33,464 nucleotides of DNA from Bacillota bacterium (GCA_023408075.1 JAEYKW010000012.1:1-33464), one strand, 5' to 3'. Positions 8,229-15,915 are shown, numbered from the stretch's first letter. Translations and numbers: made by a program. The notes: a model not told the origin generated them from the sequence alone.

Positions 8229-9506
8229 TCACTTGAGCACGGCGCGGCGCATCGCGTCCGCCATATAAAGCGAACCGCAGATGACGATGGTGCCGTTTTC
8301 GCCGCAGAACGACGCGGCATCGCTGACAGCCGTATCATAGCTTTTTGCCGCCGTGGTGTTTGCGCAATATCTTGCGGCGACGGATGCCGTTGCTGCGGCA
8401 TTGAGTGCGCGCGGATTCGGCGGACGCACGGCGATAAAGCGGTCGCACAGCGACGCCATGATGCGTATGCAGTCTTCGTACTCTTTATCGCGCAGCATGC
8501 CCATGATGACGGCGAGAGGGCGGGGCGGCTTTATGGCACCCAGCGTATCGGCCAGCGCCTGTATGCCCTGAACATTGTGCGCGCCGTCGAGCATGACGAG
8601 CGGATGCCGCGCCAATAGCTCCTGCCGGGCAGGCATATAAGCGAGACGCAGCCCCTCGGCGATGTGTTTGTCCGCAATGTCATACGGATGGTGTTTTTGC
8701 AGCATGTTGACCGTTTCAATCGCCGTGGCGGCGTTGAACGCCTGATGGTGTCCGATAAGCGCGAGCTGATAGCTTGCACCGCAGTAATCAAACGATGTGC
8801 CGTCAATCTCGGTACGGATATTTTTAATCTGCGCCGCGTCGGGCAAGACAAGTGGGTTGCCCTGCGCCTTTGAGGCTTCTTCAATAACGCGAAAAGCCTC
8901 CGTTTCCTGAACGGGGTAACAGACGGTGATGCCGCCCGGCTTAATAATGCCGCATTTTTCTCGCGCGATCTCGGGCAGCGTTGCCCCGAGATAGTCCATA
9001 TGGTCCATCGAAACGGCGGTGATCACACTGACAAGCGGATGACTGATCACGTTGGTGGCATCGAGGCGTCCGCCGAGCCCCGTTTCGAGCACGACCGCCG
9101 CGCACGCCTGCGCGTGAAACCAAACAAACGCGCCCGTTGTCAGTATTTCGAACTCCGTCGGGAATATGCCCTGCTCATTGAGCGCATTAACCTGCTCGAA
9201 CACTTTTGTAAGCACAAGCGCGAAATCCGCGGGAGAGATGATCTGACCGTTCACAGCCATGCTGTCCCGGTAGTTTTTAAGAAAAGGGGAGGTGTAAAGC
9301 CCCGTTTTGTAGTTCGCAGTTTTGAGTATCGATGCGGCCATGGCGCAGACGCTGCCTTTTCCGTTGGTGCCCGCCACGTGCACGATGCGCAGCTGGTCCT
9401 GCGGGTTCCCGAGGCGCGCACAAAGCGCACGGATGCTGTCTAGCCCGAGCTTGGCGCCCATAGCAGCCGTCTGTTTAAGCCGTTTGCAGCATTGTGCATA
9501 GGTCAT
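8229..9506 (-). CDS. folC: Bifunctional folylpolyglutamate synthase / dihydrofolate synthase
   Basis: This 425-residue Mur-ligase-like enzyme adds glutamate to dihydropteroate and folates, using ATP, in the cytoplasm. Visible motifs are the P-loop HVAGTNGKGS (about 43-52), the ETGLGGRLDATN segment that binds Mg/ATP, SMDHMDYLG, GHHQAFNAATA and LDGAHN. Length is normal for FolC. I use the ATG at 9506 (MTYAQCC), with AAGGAG 10 bases upstream. A TTG at 9530 would overlap dapF and has no better site. The gene follows dapF by 5 bases and is co-transcribed with it. It converges on folT, so import and retention of folate are encoded side by side. Confidence 0.93.
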   Translation of the reverse strand: MTYAQCCKRLKQTAAMGAKLGLDSIRALCARLGNPQDQLRIVHVAGTNGKGSVCAMAASILKTANYKTGLYTSPFLKNYRDSMAVNGQIISPADFALVLTKVFEQVNALNEQGIFPTEFEILTTGAFVWFHAQACAAVVLETGLGGRLDATNVISHPLVSVITAVSMDHMDYLGATLPEIAREKCGIIKPGGITVCYPVQETEAFRVIEEASKAQGNPLVLPDAAQIKNIRTEIDGTSFDYCGASYQLALIGHHQAFNAATAIETVNMLQKHHPYDIADKHIAEGLRLAYMPARQELLARHPLVMLDGAHNVQGIQALADTLGAIKPPRPLAVIMGMLRDKEYEDCIRIMASLCDRFIAVRPPNPRALNAAATASVAARYCANTTAAKSYDTAVSDAASFCGENGTIVICGSLYMADAMRRAVLK

Positions 9507-9511
9507 GCCGC

Positions 9512-10384
9512 TTAAGCTCCTTCCTTGCAATCCGCTGCCGTGTCAAAAAAATCCTCCGACAGCAGCATGGTGCCCACATATACGACCGGGCCTGTCATAA
9601 AGACGTCCATACTTGGCTGCACCTCAATGTTCAGCATGCCGCCGGGCATATGAACCTTAATCTGCGAATCCGCGAGGCCCAGCTTATAAACCGCGCCCGC
9701 TGCGGCACAGCTGCTGCTGCCCGATGCGAGCGTGTACCCGGCACCGCGCTCAAAAATCTCAATCTGGATATTGTTCCTGTCCAGCACCTTGACGATCTGC
9801 GTGTTGATATGATTCGGAAAGTATTTGGCTGTTTCGGAATACTGCCCGATTTCGCAGATTCTTTCTTTGGATATCTCGTCCATCGGTATCACGCAGTGCG
9901 GATTGCCGATGGAGACGCATGTGCAGCGGTACTCCTTGCCGCCGAATTCGAGCGGCACATCAACGAGCGTCTTGGGGGTATCCACTGCGCCGATGTCGGC
10001 GCTGTCAAAGGACAGCCGCCCCATGGAGACGCGCATGGTTCTTCCCGCTTCGTCTAAAAACGCCACATTGACGATGCCGCCGAGCGTCATCAAATCAAAG
10101 GAGTCGCCGGTCACATACCCGGCATCTCTAAGATAAGCCGAAAAGATACGGACGCCGTTGCCGCTTTTCTCAGCCTCACTGCCGTCGGGGTTGAATATGC
10201 GCACGCTTGGCATTCCGTTTTGCATGACCGGCCCTATCAGCATACCGTCGGAACCGAGGCCGAAATTCCGGTCGCAGACCGCTTTGATCATAGGCCCGGT
10301 CGGCTGAGCTTCGTTTTTAAGGCAGTCATAAACGAGGTAATCGTTGCCAAGGCCGTGATACTTTTTAAATATGAGTTCGCTCAT
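9512..10384 (-). CDS. dapF: Diaminopimelate epimerase family protein with Ser at both catalytic Cys positions
   Basis: This 290-residue protein has the DapF fold throughout: KYHGLGNDY near the start, FNPDGSEAEKSGNGVR, GNPHCVIP, FERGAGYTLASGSSSCAAAG. In canonical DapF the two cysteines that abstract and return the alpha proton lie in xxCGNGxR and in TxACGxG. Here both are serine: Ser74 (AGC codon) and Ser221 (TCG codon). The rest of the substrate loop is conserved. It may still be a DAP epimerase, a related amino-acid isomerase, or a changed activity. The start is ATG 10384 with GGAGGAG upstream; 14 in-frame codons further up lack support. folC follows 5 bases downstream. The fold is certain; the activity is not. 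Confidence 0.82.
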   Translation of the reverse strand: MSELIFKKYHGLGNDYLVYDCLKNEAQPTGPMIKAVCDRNFGLGSDGMLIGPVMQNGMPSVRIFNPDGSEAEKSGNGVRIFSAYLRDAGYVTGDSFDLMTLGGIVNVAFLDEAGRTMRVSMGRLSFDSADIGAVDTPKTLVDVPLEFGGKEYRCTCVSIGNPHCVIPMDEISKERICEIGQYSETAKYFPNHINTQIVKVLDRNNIQIEIFERGAGYTLASGSSSCAAAGAVYKLGLADSQIKVHMPGGMLNIEVQPSMDVFMTGPVVYVGTMLLSEDFFDTAADCKEGA

Positions 10385-10424
10385 GGTTCTCCTCCGGCTT
10401 AAGTTTGTGTCATCTTTAATCTCC

Positions 10425-10446
10425 ATTATAGCACACTATAGCACAC
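10425..10446 (-). promoter_or_regulatory. dapF-folC promoter region with an exact 10-base tandem repeat
   Basis: TATAGCACAC occurs twice in direct succession (10427-10436 and 10437-10446, plus strand). On the minus strand this yields -10 TATAAT at 10425-10430 and a second TATAGT one helical turn upstream. The -35 is weak (AAAACG). The repeat spans the -10 and spacer, where a repressor or activator could bind. Confidence 0.45.
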
Positions 10447-10522
10447 TCGTTTTGCGGCCCGTCAGTGTTATCGGCGGTTTTTATTTTTGCCGGACTTAAA
10501 AGAATAAAAAAATTGTTTTTAT

Positions 10523-10552
10523 TTGTTACTATCCTGACAATTGTGTTATATA
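10523..10552 (+). promoter_or_regulatory. Predicted promoter of the EAL gene
   Basis: TTGTTA (10523-10528) is followed after 17-18 bases by TTATAT/TATATA (10546-10552) in an AT-rich stretch. It would give a leader of about 130 bases. The rest of the 10447-10522 gap holds no gene. Confidence 0.45.
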
Positions 10553-10566
10553 TATTCTGTACTGTA

Positions 10567-10678
10567 CCCATTTTTGTAAATGGGAAAGTTAGCCATTAAC
10601 TGAATAAAAAGGCAAAGATGCCTTTGAGTATGCTCAGATGACAGGGCTATATTCAAAGGCCGCTTTTTTGAAAGGCGG
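10567..10678 (+). promoter_or_regulatory. Structured 5' leader of the EAL gene (possible riboswitch of unassigned class)
   Basis: Successive stems can form: CCCATTT/AAATGGG (10567-10584); AGTTA/TAACT (10587-10601); then GAATA (10602-10606) pairing with TATTC (10650-10654) around AAAGGC/GCCTTT (10608-10625) and GAG/CTC (10626-10635), leaving the unpaired stretch AGATGACAGGGC. Finally CCGCTTT can pair with AAAGGCGG (about 10660-10678), which is the probable ribosome binding site. A compact multi-helix domain followed by a site-masking stem is riboswitch-like. It lacks the GGCAAAxCC and GACGCAAAGC blocks of c-di-GMP-I and matches no class that I know. Confidence 0.45.
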
Positions 10679-10689
10679 ACAATACGCAA

Positions 10690-11925
10690 ATGATATTTGC
10701 AGCATTTGGGCAGACAAGAAAAGATCCGGACATCAAAAAAATACTGCAGAATAAGGCTTTAACCGCGCATTTTCAGCAGGTCGTGTACATGACGCGAAAG
10801 GTCGTCTGCGGCATGGAAGGGCTGATTCGCGGTTTTGAGGGCGGGTCCACCGTTTCGCCCAAGGCACTTTTTGAAGCCGCACTCAAAAAAGGCCTGACGC
10901 TTGAGCTCGACAGGCTGTGCCGTGAGAAGGTACTGGAAGCCTTCGGGCGCATCTATCCGCAGAATAAAGACAAGCTGCTTTTTGTCAATCTGGACGCATC
11001 GATTCTGGACCAGGTGAAGGGCAGCGATTATCTGATCCGGCAGACGGAAAAATACGGCATACACCCCAGCAACATCGTGGTGGAAATCAACGAAACAAAA
11101 GTGCTCGACAACAGCGCGTTAAAGGCGTTTATAGACAGATACCGCAAAGCGGGCTTTTTGATAGCGCTCGATGATGTGGGCGCCGGTTTTTCGAACCTTG
11201 ACCGGATTCCCATCGTGAAGCCGGATATCATCAAGGTGGATATCGCACTGATCCGCGGCATCGAAACCGATTACCACAAGCAGGAGGTGGTGAAGTCGCT
11301 GATACGGCTGGCCAGTCAGATCGGCGCGATGGTGGTGGCTGAGGGTGTGGAGACGGAGCAGGAAGCGATTGAAACGCTGCATCTCGGCGTCAACATGATA
11401 CAGGGCTTTTATTTTTCAAAGCCCGCCGCGCTGGCGGCTGAGCCGTTTGCGAATGACCGAATCGACATGCTGGCCGATAAATACAAGCATTATATCACGG
11501 AGTCTCTCCGGTACGAGCAGAGGACGTACGACCAGATCACGTCGATTGCGAAAAAGGCGCTGACCGAGCTCAGTGGCTCGGAGGATTTCGACGAACGGCT
11601 GCGCAGCATCGTCGGCAAGCACAGCGCCGTGGAATGCGCGTACGTGCTCGACGCAAACGGCCTTCAGTGCAGCGATACCGTGTTTGGCAGCGGAAAGAAC
11701 GGCGCGCGCGGCAACCTGATATTCTATTCGGCGCGGCCGGGTGCGGACCATTCAATGAAGCGTTATTATTTTCAGATTACGAACGGCAAGCGGGATAAAT
11801 ACGTCACGGAGCCGTATGTGTCGCTCGCGACGGGGCATCTTTGCGTGACGTTTGCGGAAACGTTCAAGAGCGCGGACAACAAGAAATTCATACTGTGCAT
11901 GGACTTTTGCAAGGCGGAGGGATAG
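10690..11925 (+). CDS. EAL-domain c-di-GMP phosphodiesterase with YkuI-like C-terminal sensor domain
   Basis: This 411-residue cytoplasmic protein has an EAL domain (about 20-255) with all the expected catalytic residues: Glu43 in GMEGLIRG, Asn100, Glu132, Asp161-Asp162 in DDVGAGFSNL, Lys182, Glu218 in AEGVE and Gln238 in QGFYF. It is therefore predicted to linearise c-di-GMP to pGpG. A helical linker (about 262-300) joins a PAS-like C-terminal domain (about 300-411) with the segment EPYVSLATGHLCVTF. This domain plan is that of Bacillus YkuI, where the C-terminal domain is thought to sense a ligand. The ATG at 10690 has AAAGGCGG 11 bases upstream, within a possible hairpin. It stands alone on the plus strand, opposite the HD-GYP genes. 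Confidence 0.9.
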   Translation: MIFAAFGQTRKDPDIKKILQNKALTAHFQQVVYMTRKVVCGMEGLIRGFEGGSTVSPKALFEAALKKGLTLELDRLCREKVLEAFGRIYPQNKDKLLFVNLDASILDQVKGSDYLIRQTEKYGIHPSNIVVEINETKVLDNSALKAFIDRYRKAGFLIALDDVGAGFSNLDRIPIVKPDIIKVDIALIRGIETDYHKQEVVKSLIRLASQIGAMVVAEGVETEQEAIETLHLGVNMIQGFYFSKPAALAAEPFANDRIDMLADKYKHYITESLRYEQRTYDQITSIAKKALTELSGSEDFDERLRSIVGKHSAVECAYVLDANGLQCSDTVFGSGKNGARGNLIFYSARPGADHSMKRYYFQITNGKRDKYVTEPYVSLATGHLCVTFAETFKSADNKKFILCMDFCKAEG

Positions 11926-12052
11926 GGATTTCTGAAGTGCAGACTTTGCAAATGACTTAATATTCAATAAAGAAGAAGGAAAACGCCATCTCAGAGTGTC
12001 AAAAATTCATTTCACGGACCTCGTCTGACGACTACCTTTAAGAGTAGATTGG

Positions 12053-12142
12053 GGGTTGTCACCGATAGGTGACTGGGGGAGAGAAACGGCGAAACCCGGT
12101 CATTTTTTCCGGCACGTTGTGCCATCTCTTATCTGACGACCC
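12053..12142 (+). repeat. Folded intergenic element, probably an interspersed palindromic repeat or small RNA
   Basis: The gap between the EAL gene and the zinc-ribbon gene (11926-12413) holds no convincing coding sequence. GGGTTGTC (12053-12060) pairs with GACGACCC (12135-12142). Inside, AGAGA (12080-12084) pairs with TCTCT (12125-12129), and GGCAC-GTT-GTGCC (12111-12123) forms a hairpin. As an alternative, GTCACC-GATA-GGTGAC (12058-12073) forms a local hairpin flanked by GGGGG runs. Such nested elements are common as repeated intergenic units in Clostridia. Copy number cannot be tested here. Confidence 0.45.
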
Positions 12143-12182
12143 TGAAGGACCGGACGGCATTTTAGGCTTTATCGAGAACTTG

Positions 12183-12205
12183 AGACGGGCAACACCGTCT
12201 TTTTT
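12183..12205 (+). terminator. Rho-independent terminator (plus strand)
   Basis: AGACGG (12183-12188), loop GCAACA, CCGTCT (12195-12200) and a T-run to 12205. It lies 258 bases after the EAL stop and directly after the folded element, so it ends either the EAL transcript or an independent small RNA. Confidence 0.75.
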
Positions 12206-12323
12206 GCTGCACCGAATCTTTGAACTCATAATCGGCATCGAGAACACTCGGCATGGTTGATATCAAATCTATTTTAATCTTGAAAGAAAAAGGGCTTTTG
12301 ATTTTTAAGATATAGCCTGAACA

Positions 12324-12348
12324 TTAAAAAAATGCCTTCAGGCATTTT
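12324..12348. terminator. Bidirectional terminator after the zinc-ribbon gene
   Basis: AAATGCC (12330-12336), loop TTCA, GGCATTT (12341-12347). On the minus strand it is followed by a long T-run and would end the small zinc-ribbon transcript. On the plus strand the T-run is short. Confidence 0.75.
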
Positions 12349-12413
12349 GCGGGGCATTTACAAATGCAAGGGCTTTAACGGGCGCAAGAGGGCTTCCAAT
12401 GAAACATATGCCC

Positions 12414-12626
12414 TTACACCCTGCACCGGTGGCCGCAGGTCTGGCAGACCGCATACGTGACTGTGCGCGAACGCCTTCCGCGTATCAGCATAAAAAGCGC
12501 GATCCAGCCGATGACCGGGATTAAAAGCAGAAATATATAAAACAGCGTGAGCAGGCACCCGCGCGGGCACTGCTCAGCAACCGCGGTCACAATTACGTTC
12601 TGGCTGCTGCAGCGTCTGCAAATCAT
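12414..12626 (-). CDS. Small zinc-ribbon membrane protein, function unknown
   Basis: This 70-residue protein begins with a half zinc ribbon (MICRRCSSQNVIV, CxxC at residues 3-6) and ends with a second half (VCQTCGHRCRV, CxxC near 61-64). A hydrophobic segment of about 22 residues (LLTLFYIFLLLIPVIGWIALF) lies between them. The two CxxC pairs could join into one zinc site on the same side of the membrane only if the hydrophobic part is a re-entrant hairpin, which the Pro and Gly in its centre allow. AGAGGTC upstream of the ATG at 12626 is an adequate ribosome binding site, and a terminator follows at 12324-12348. Small proteins of this plan are widespread and unassigned. Confidence 0.7.
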   Translation of the reverse strand: MICRRCSSQNVIVTAVAEQCPRGCLLTLFYIFLLLIPVIGWIALFMLIRGRRSRTVTYAVCQTCGHRCRV

Positions 12627-12713
12627 AATGACCTCTGTTTCGATTTTATTTGATATTTATATGCATATTATAACAAAAACGAAACGCGGTCAAATGAATG
12701 GCCTTGTATTCGG

Positions 12714-13592
12714 CTACCGCATGATCTTATGCAGCTTTTCGATTGCGGCGACATACTCCGGGCTGAATTTGCCGCCCTCCTGTTTGATGATCAAAATGGC
12801 TTCGCCGATGCTCTTGGCGGGGCGGTAAGGCCGGGCAGACGTGATCGCATCCAGCACATCGGCGATCATTGTGATTTTGGCAAGCGGATGAATATCGCCT
12901 GATTTAAGCCCGTATGGGTATCCGCTGCCGTCCAGACGCTCGTGATGCTGGAGTATCACACTGAGGCTTTCCTCCGGCAGGTCATACGCGTCAACAAGAT
13001 TAACGCCAAGCTCGCAGTGCTGCCTCATAAACGCCATTTCCTTATCGCTTAGCGATGTTTTTTTATCTATGATCTCTTTGGGTATCAATATCTTGCCGAC
13101 ATCATGGAACAAAGCGCCGACAGCAAGGTTTTTGAGCTGCTTTTTATCGATACCGGTGTTTTCGGCGATGATCAGTGAGAGCAGCGCCACATTGATGGAA
13201 TGTGTATACACCCATGCGTACCGGTGGCACAGCGTGTTGATGATCAGCTTCCATGATTCGTTTTCAGACCCAAAAATAATATCGCTGACAATGGATGTTG
13301 AGAGCTCGAATATTTTCCTGTCGCATGGCTGGAACATGCTTTCAATCGCTGTGGTGTCGATTTTTTGAAGGTGCTTGGAACAGGTGCGGCGGTCATCTAT
13401 CAGCACGCTGGTTTCATGAAATGAAACCGGGTAAGGCGCATGAGTTTCATGGGTGTAAGTCTTGCCAGAGGGTGCGCGGCTATCGGTGAGATGATAATGC
13501 TTAAGCCGCTCAATCATGCGGCTGTTCATATTCTGGCCTTTAGCCAAAAGCAATCGTCCCTGCTGATCAAATATATTCTTATCCGTATACAC
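12714..13592 (-). CDS. HD-GYP domain c-di-GMP phosphodiesterase, paralogue 1
   Basis: This 292-residue protein has a short variable N-terminal part and an HD-GYP domain (about 105-290). Metal and signature residues are present: His131 in YTHSINVALL, His163-Asp164 in LFHDVGK, His192 in RQHCELG and HHERLDGSGYP (216-226). It is predicted to hydrolyse c-di-GMP. It starts at GTG 13592, with AAGGAAGGG upstream. The frame stays open to 13907, but that extension crosses a strong promoter at 13663-13691, and paralogue 2 begins with the same GTG-TAT context, so the longer form is unlikely. The N-terminal YTDKNIFDQQGRLL is shared with paralogue 2 and marks their common origin. Confidence 0.88.
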   Translation of the reverse strand: MYTDKNIFDQQGRLLLAKGQNMNSRMIERLKHYHLTDSRAPSGKTYTHETHAPYPVSFHETSVLIDDRRTCSKHLQKIDTTAIESMFQPCDRKIFELSTSIVSDIIFGSENESWKLIINTLCHRYAWVYTHSINVALLSLIIAENTGIDKKQLKNLAVGALFHDVGKILIPKEIIDKKTSLSDKEMAFMRQHCELGVNLVDAYDLPEESLSVILQHHERLDGSGYPYGLKSGDIHPLAKITMIADVLDAITSARPYRPAKSIGEAILIIKQEGGKFSPEYVAAIEKLHKIMR

Positions 13593-13620
13593 TGTGAATA
13601 CCCTTCCTTTGTGTGAATTA

Positions 13621-13691
13621 ATTGTGTGACAGCGCAGCAAAATACAGTTGTATACCATAAATATTATAAGTATAGACACTACAAATATCAA
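13621..13691 (-). promoter_or_regulatory. Promoter and leader box of HD-GYP paralogue 1
   Basis: On the minus strand TTGATA (13686-13691), 17 bases, TATAAT (13663-13668). In the leader, CTGTCACACAAT (13621-13632) matches the CTGT-(A)ATCACAC-AATT box found ahead of the other two HD-GYP genes. This promoter fixes the GTG start at 13592. Confidence 0.75.
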
Positions 13692-14153
13692 GTATAAGTT
13701 ATATTCTGTTTTTAGCAAACCCATACTGTGACAGAAGCTTTGGCATAATATTTTGATAATTTTCATGACTGAAATTGAATTAATGATGAAAAATTGCTGA
13801 GATGAGGTGTTTATTAATATAAAAAGAACAACGGCGCTAATAATATAAGCCGAGTGTAAAGATGGGGGCATCAGGGGCATCACTTTAACAGAAATCATGA
13901 TCATCATTATAATTCGTATTCAAAAACCGCCGGATTATGCCTTGGTCTAAAGTTCGACGCGTATGAGAAAGTTCCAGAGCCGTTATTTTTACAGCGTATC
14001 ATGCAAAGGATATTGAAAAAGGTTTTTATGGGCCTGGAGTGCATTCGCATGGGTTTGAGGTGTGAGTGCAAGCTGTATTGTTTTATAAAATACAAAGCAA
14101 TAAATTAGAATGAATAGCAAGATTAAGCACATGTTGACGGAGGATTGATTAAT
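13692..14153. other. AT-rich intergenic region, with a possible XRE operator at 14075-14093
   Basis: I find no gene here with a ribosome binding site. The only symmetry of note is GTATT-N9-AATAC (14075-14093), containing the palindrome TTTTATAAAA, about 60 bases before the XRE gene start. It could be the regulator's own operator. A clear -35/-10 pair for that gene is not visible. Confidence 0.4.
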
Positions 14154-14474
14154 ATGCCCAATAGAATTCGTGAACTGCGTCAGGCAAAAAGAATGACTCA
14201 ACTGCGGCTCAGCATTGAGCTTGAGGTCACACAGGAGACGGTCAGTGCCTATGAGACGGGAAAACACGATATCAGTTTGAAGTCACTTATTAAGATGGCC
14301 GACATCTTCGATGTCAGCATTGATTATTTGCTGAACAGAACCGAAGAAAGAAATTGCATTCACTCCACCGATTTAACTGAACAGGAGCTTGAGTTGATAT
14401 GCGGTTTTCGCAGGCTTAATAAGCTTTACAAAGAAAAAATGATGTCGTATCTTGAGGGACTCCAGCATAAATAA
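14154..14474 (+). CDS. XRE-family helix-turn-helix transcriptional regulator
   Basis: This 106-residue protein has an N-terminal Cro/C1-type HTH (about 4-60): IRELRQAKRMTQLRLSIELEVTQETVSAYETGKHDISLKSLIKMADIFDVSIDYLLN is the classic five-helix pattern, read here in overlapping short motifs such as QETVSAYETGK and SIDYLL. A helical tail of about 45 residues may dimerise or sense. Start is ATG 14154 with GGAGG at 14139-14143. A TTG at 14145 is too close to that site. It lies divergent from HD-GYP paralogue 1 and convergent with paralogue 2, so it might regulate them, but that is only positional. Confidence 0.88.
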   Translation: MPNRIRELRQAKRMTQLRLSIELEVTQETVSAYETGKHDISLKSLIKMADIFDVSIDYLLNRTEERNCIHSTDLTEQELELICGFRRLNKLYKEKMMSYLEGLQHK

Positions 14475-14501
14475 GACACGAACAAGCGGGCTATGGCCGC
14501 T

Positions 14502-14527
14502 GCGCCATTATATGGCGCTCATTTTTG
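14502..14527 (+). terminator. Terminator of the XRE gene
   Basis: GCGCCAT (14502-14508), loop TAT, ATGGCGC (14512-14518), then TCATTTTTG. It ends the plus-strand transcript just before the convergent HD-GYP stop at 14550. Confidence 0.75.
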
Positions 14528-14549
14528 TTTCCATTTCTCAAAGCGAGTA

Positions 14550-15374
14550 TCAGCCGTGCAGCTTCTCAATCACGGCAACATGCTCACGGCTGAATTTATC
14601 GCCTTCCAGCTTAATCAGCGAAATGGCCTCCTCAATGCTCCGCGCGGGGCGGTACGGCCTGTAAGACGTGATCGCATCCAGCACATCGGCGATCATCGTG
14701 ATTTTGGCAAGCGGATGAATCTCGGCCGATGTAAGCCCGTGCGGATAGCCGCTGCCGTCCAGCCGTTCGTGATGCTGAATCATCACATCCATAATCTCCT
14801 GTGGCAGCCCGTATATCGCAACAAGCTCGGTGCCAAATTCACAGTGCTTTTTCATCAAAGCCATTTCCGTATCGCTCAGCGAAGAGTCTTTTTCCAATAT
14901 CGCCTGGGGCACATTCAGCTTGCCCACGTCATGCAACAGGGAACCCACGGCAAGAATCTCCATTTGTTGCTTGTCAAGGTCCAGTCCTTCGGCTATAATC
15001 AAGGAAATCAGAGCCACGTTGACGGAATGCGTGTACACCCATTCGCAGCGGCAGTACAGAGCGTTCATTAAGAACCTCAACAGCTCGTTTTGGGGACAGT
15101 AGACGATGCCGCCAAGAATTTGTGCGGCGTGTTCAGCCAGATTCGCATCATTATGCTGAAACAGGTTTTTGATGTGTGATGTGTTGATCGTTTCTGTGGC
15201 CGCGTGAGGGACGCAGGGCCCTTGACCGAGTGGGTATGCTTGAGCGTATGGGTTGTGGGGTACAGCCTGATTTTCGCCGGGTGAAGCTGGATTCTCTTCG
15301 CCGCTATGACCCGGCTGGTCTTTTCTGAAGAGCAGATGCCCCTGCTGTTCGAGGATGGTTCTGTCGCTATACAC
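14550..15374 (-). CDS. HD-GYP domain c-di-GMP phosphodiesterase, paralogue 2
   Basis: This 274-residue protein has the N-terminal motif YSDRTILEQQGHLLF shared with paralogue 1, then a Pro/Gly/Asn-rich linker (about 20-60) and an HD-GYP domain (about 85-274). Signature residues are intact: His116 in YTHSVNVAL, His148-Asp149 in LLHDVGK, KKHCEFG and HHERLDGSGYP (201-211). The C-terminal stretch from IHPLAKITMIADVLDAITS to the end is nearly identical to the other two copies. It starts at GTG 15374 with AGAGAGG upstream, in the same GTG-TAT context as paralogue 1. No TM helix or known sensor domain is seen, so it is a soluble enzyme. Confidence 0.9.
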   Translation of the reverse strand: MYSDRTILEQQGHLLFRKDQPGHSGEENPASPGENQAVPHNPYAQAYPLGQGPCVPHAATETINTSHIKNLFQHNDANLAEHAAQILGGIVYCPQNELLRFLMNALYCRCEWVYTHSVNVALISLIIAEGLDLDKQQMEILAVGSLLHDVGKLNVPQAILEKDSSLSDTEMALMKKHCEFGTELVAIYGLPQEIMDVMIQHHERLDGSGYPHGLTSAEIHPLAKITMIADVLDAITSYRPYRPARSIEEAISLIKLEGDKFSREHVAVIEKLHG

Positions 15375-15414
15375 TGTGAAGTACCTCTCTTTATTGTGAA
15401 ATAATAATTTAAAT

Positions 15415-15475
15415 AATTAGTGTGATTACAGTGATATATTGTATCCATTATATTGTATTTCACAGAATAATACAA
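15415..15475 (-). promoter_or_regulatory. Promoter and leader box of HD-GYP paralogue 2
   Basis: On the minus strand TTGTAT (15470-15475), 17 bases, TATAAT (15447-15452). The leader box CTGTAATCACACTAATT lies at 15415-15431. Confidence 0.75.
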
Positions 15476-15915
15476 GCCAAAGTTGGGTTATTTTGTTTGT
15501 GTGTATTTTGGAACAGATTGATAGTGATGACTTAACGCTTATATTTGAGTATGTCATAATGTTGTTTTCCTCAAGCGAATTACAAAAATCTATGAGTTGT
15601 GCCGAACGCTGCGGTGAGGTGACTGCCTGAATAACCGCCGATTTATTCTTTAATTATTGATTTTGCATATAAGGCGAATGCCAACAGCTCAATAGCGGTC
15701 ATAAAATGCTGATGCCTGTATTTCATCTTTGCTGTGAAAAGCTGTATATCCAGTCATTGATTCTATTACTCAGGCGCTGACGCTATCATATGAGCAGCTT
15801 CTTTGGCAATACAAAATAAGCCTTCGGCAGTGGGGTTGATTGCAATATTTATTTAACTGGTCGGTGGCCTTGGCTGAGTGAGGGGAGGCTATCAGCCGTG
15901 CGAAAGACGGCAGCT
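15476..15915. other. Intergenic region between HD-GYP paralogues 2 and 3 without a supported gene
   Basis: About 440 bases with no frame that has both length and a ribosome binding site. On the minus strand a short protein-like run, NPTAEGLFCIAKEAAHMI, reads near 15780-15840 between stop codons and might be a decayed gene. A weak hairpin GCCGT/ACGGC (about 15895-15911) follows the paralogue 3 stop but lacks a T-run. Confidence 0.4.

Noticed and set aside
10567..10678. Canonical c-di-GMP-I riboswitch
   Set aside because: The essential GGCAAAxCC and GACGCAAAGC segments are absent, so I left the class open.
13593..13907. N-terminal extension of HD-GYP paralogue 1 with two hydrophobic segments
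   Set aside because: A TTGATA-17-TATAAT promoter lies inside it and paralogue 2 shares the GTG start context at 13592, so the extension is upstream of transcription start.
15780..15840. Short LysR-like run NPTAEGLFCIAKEAAHMI on the minus strand
   Set aside because: The run is bounded by stop codons and too short to assign. I could not extend it in any frame.
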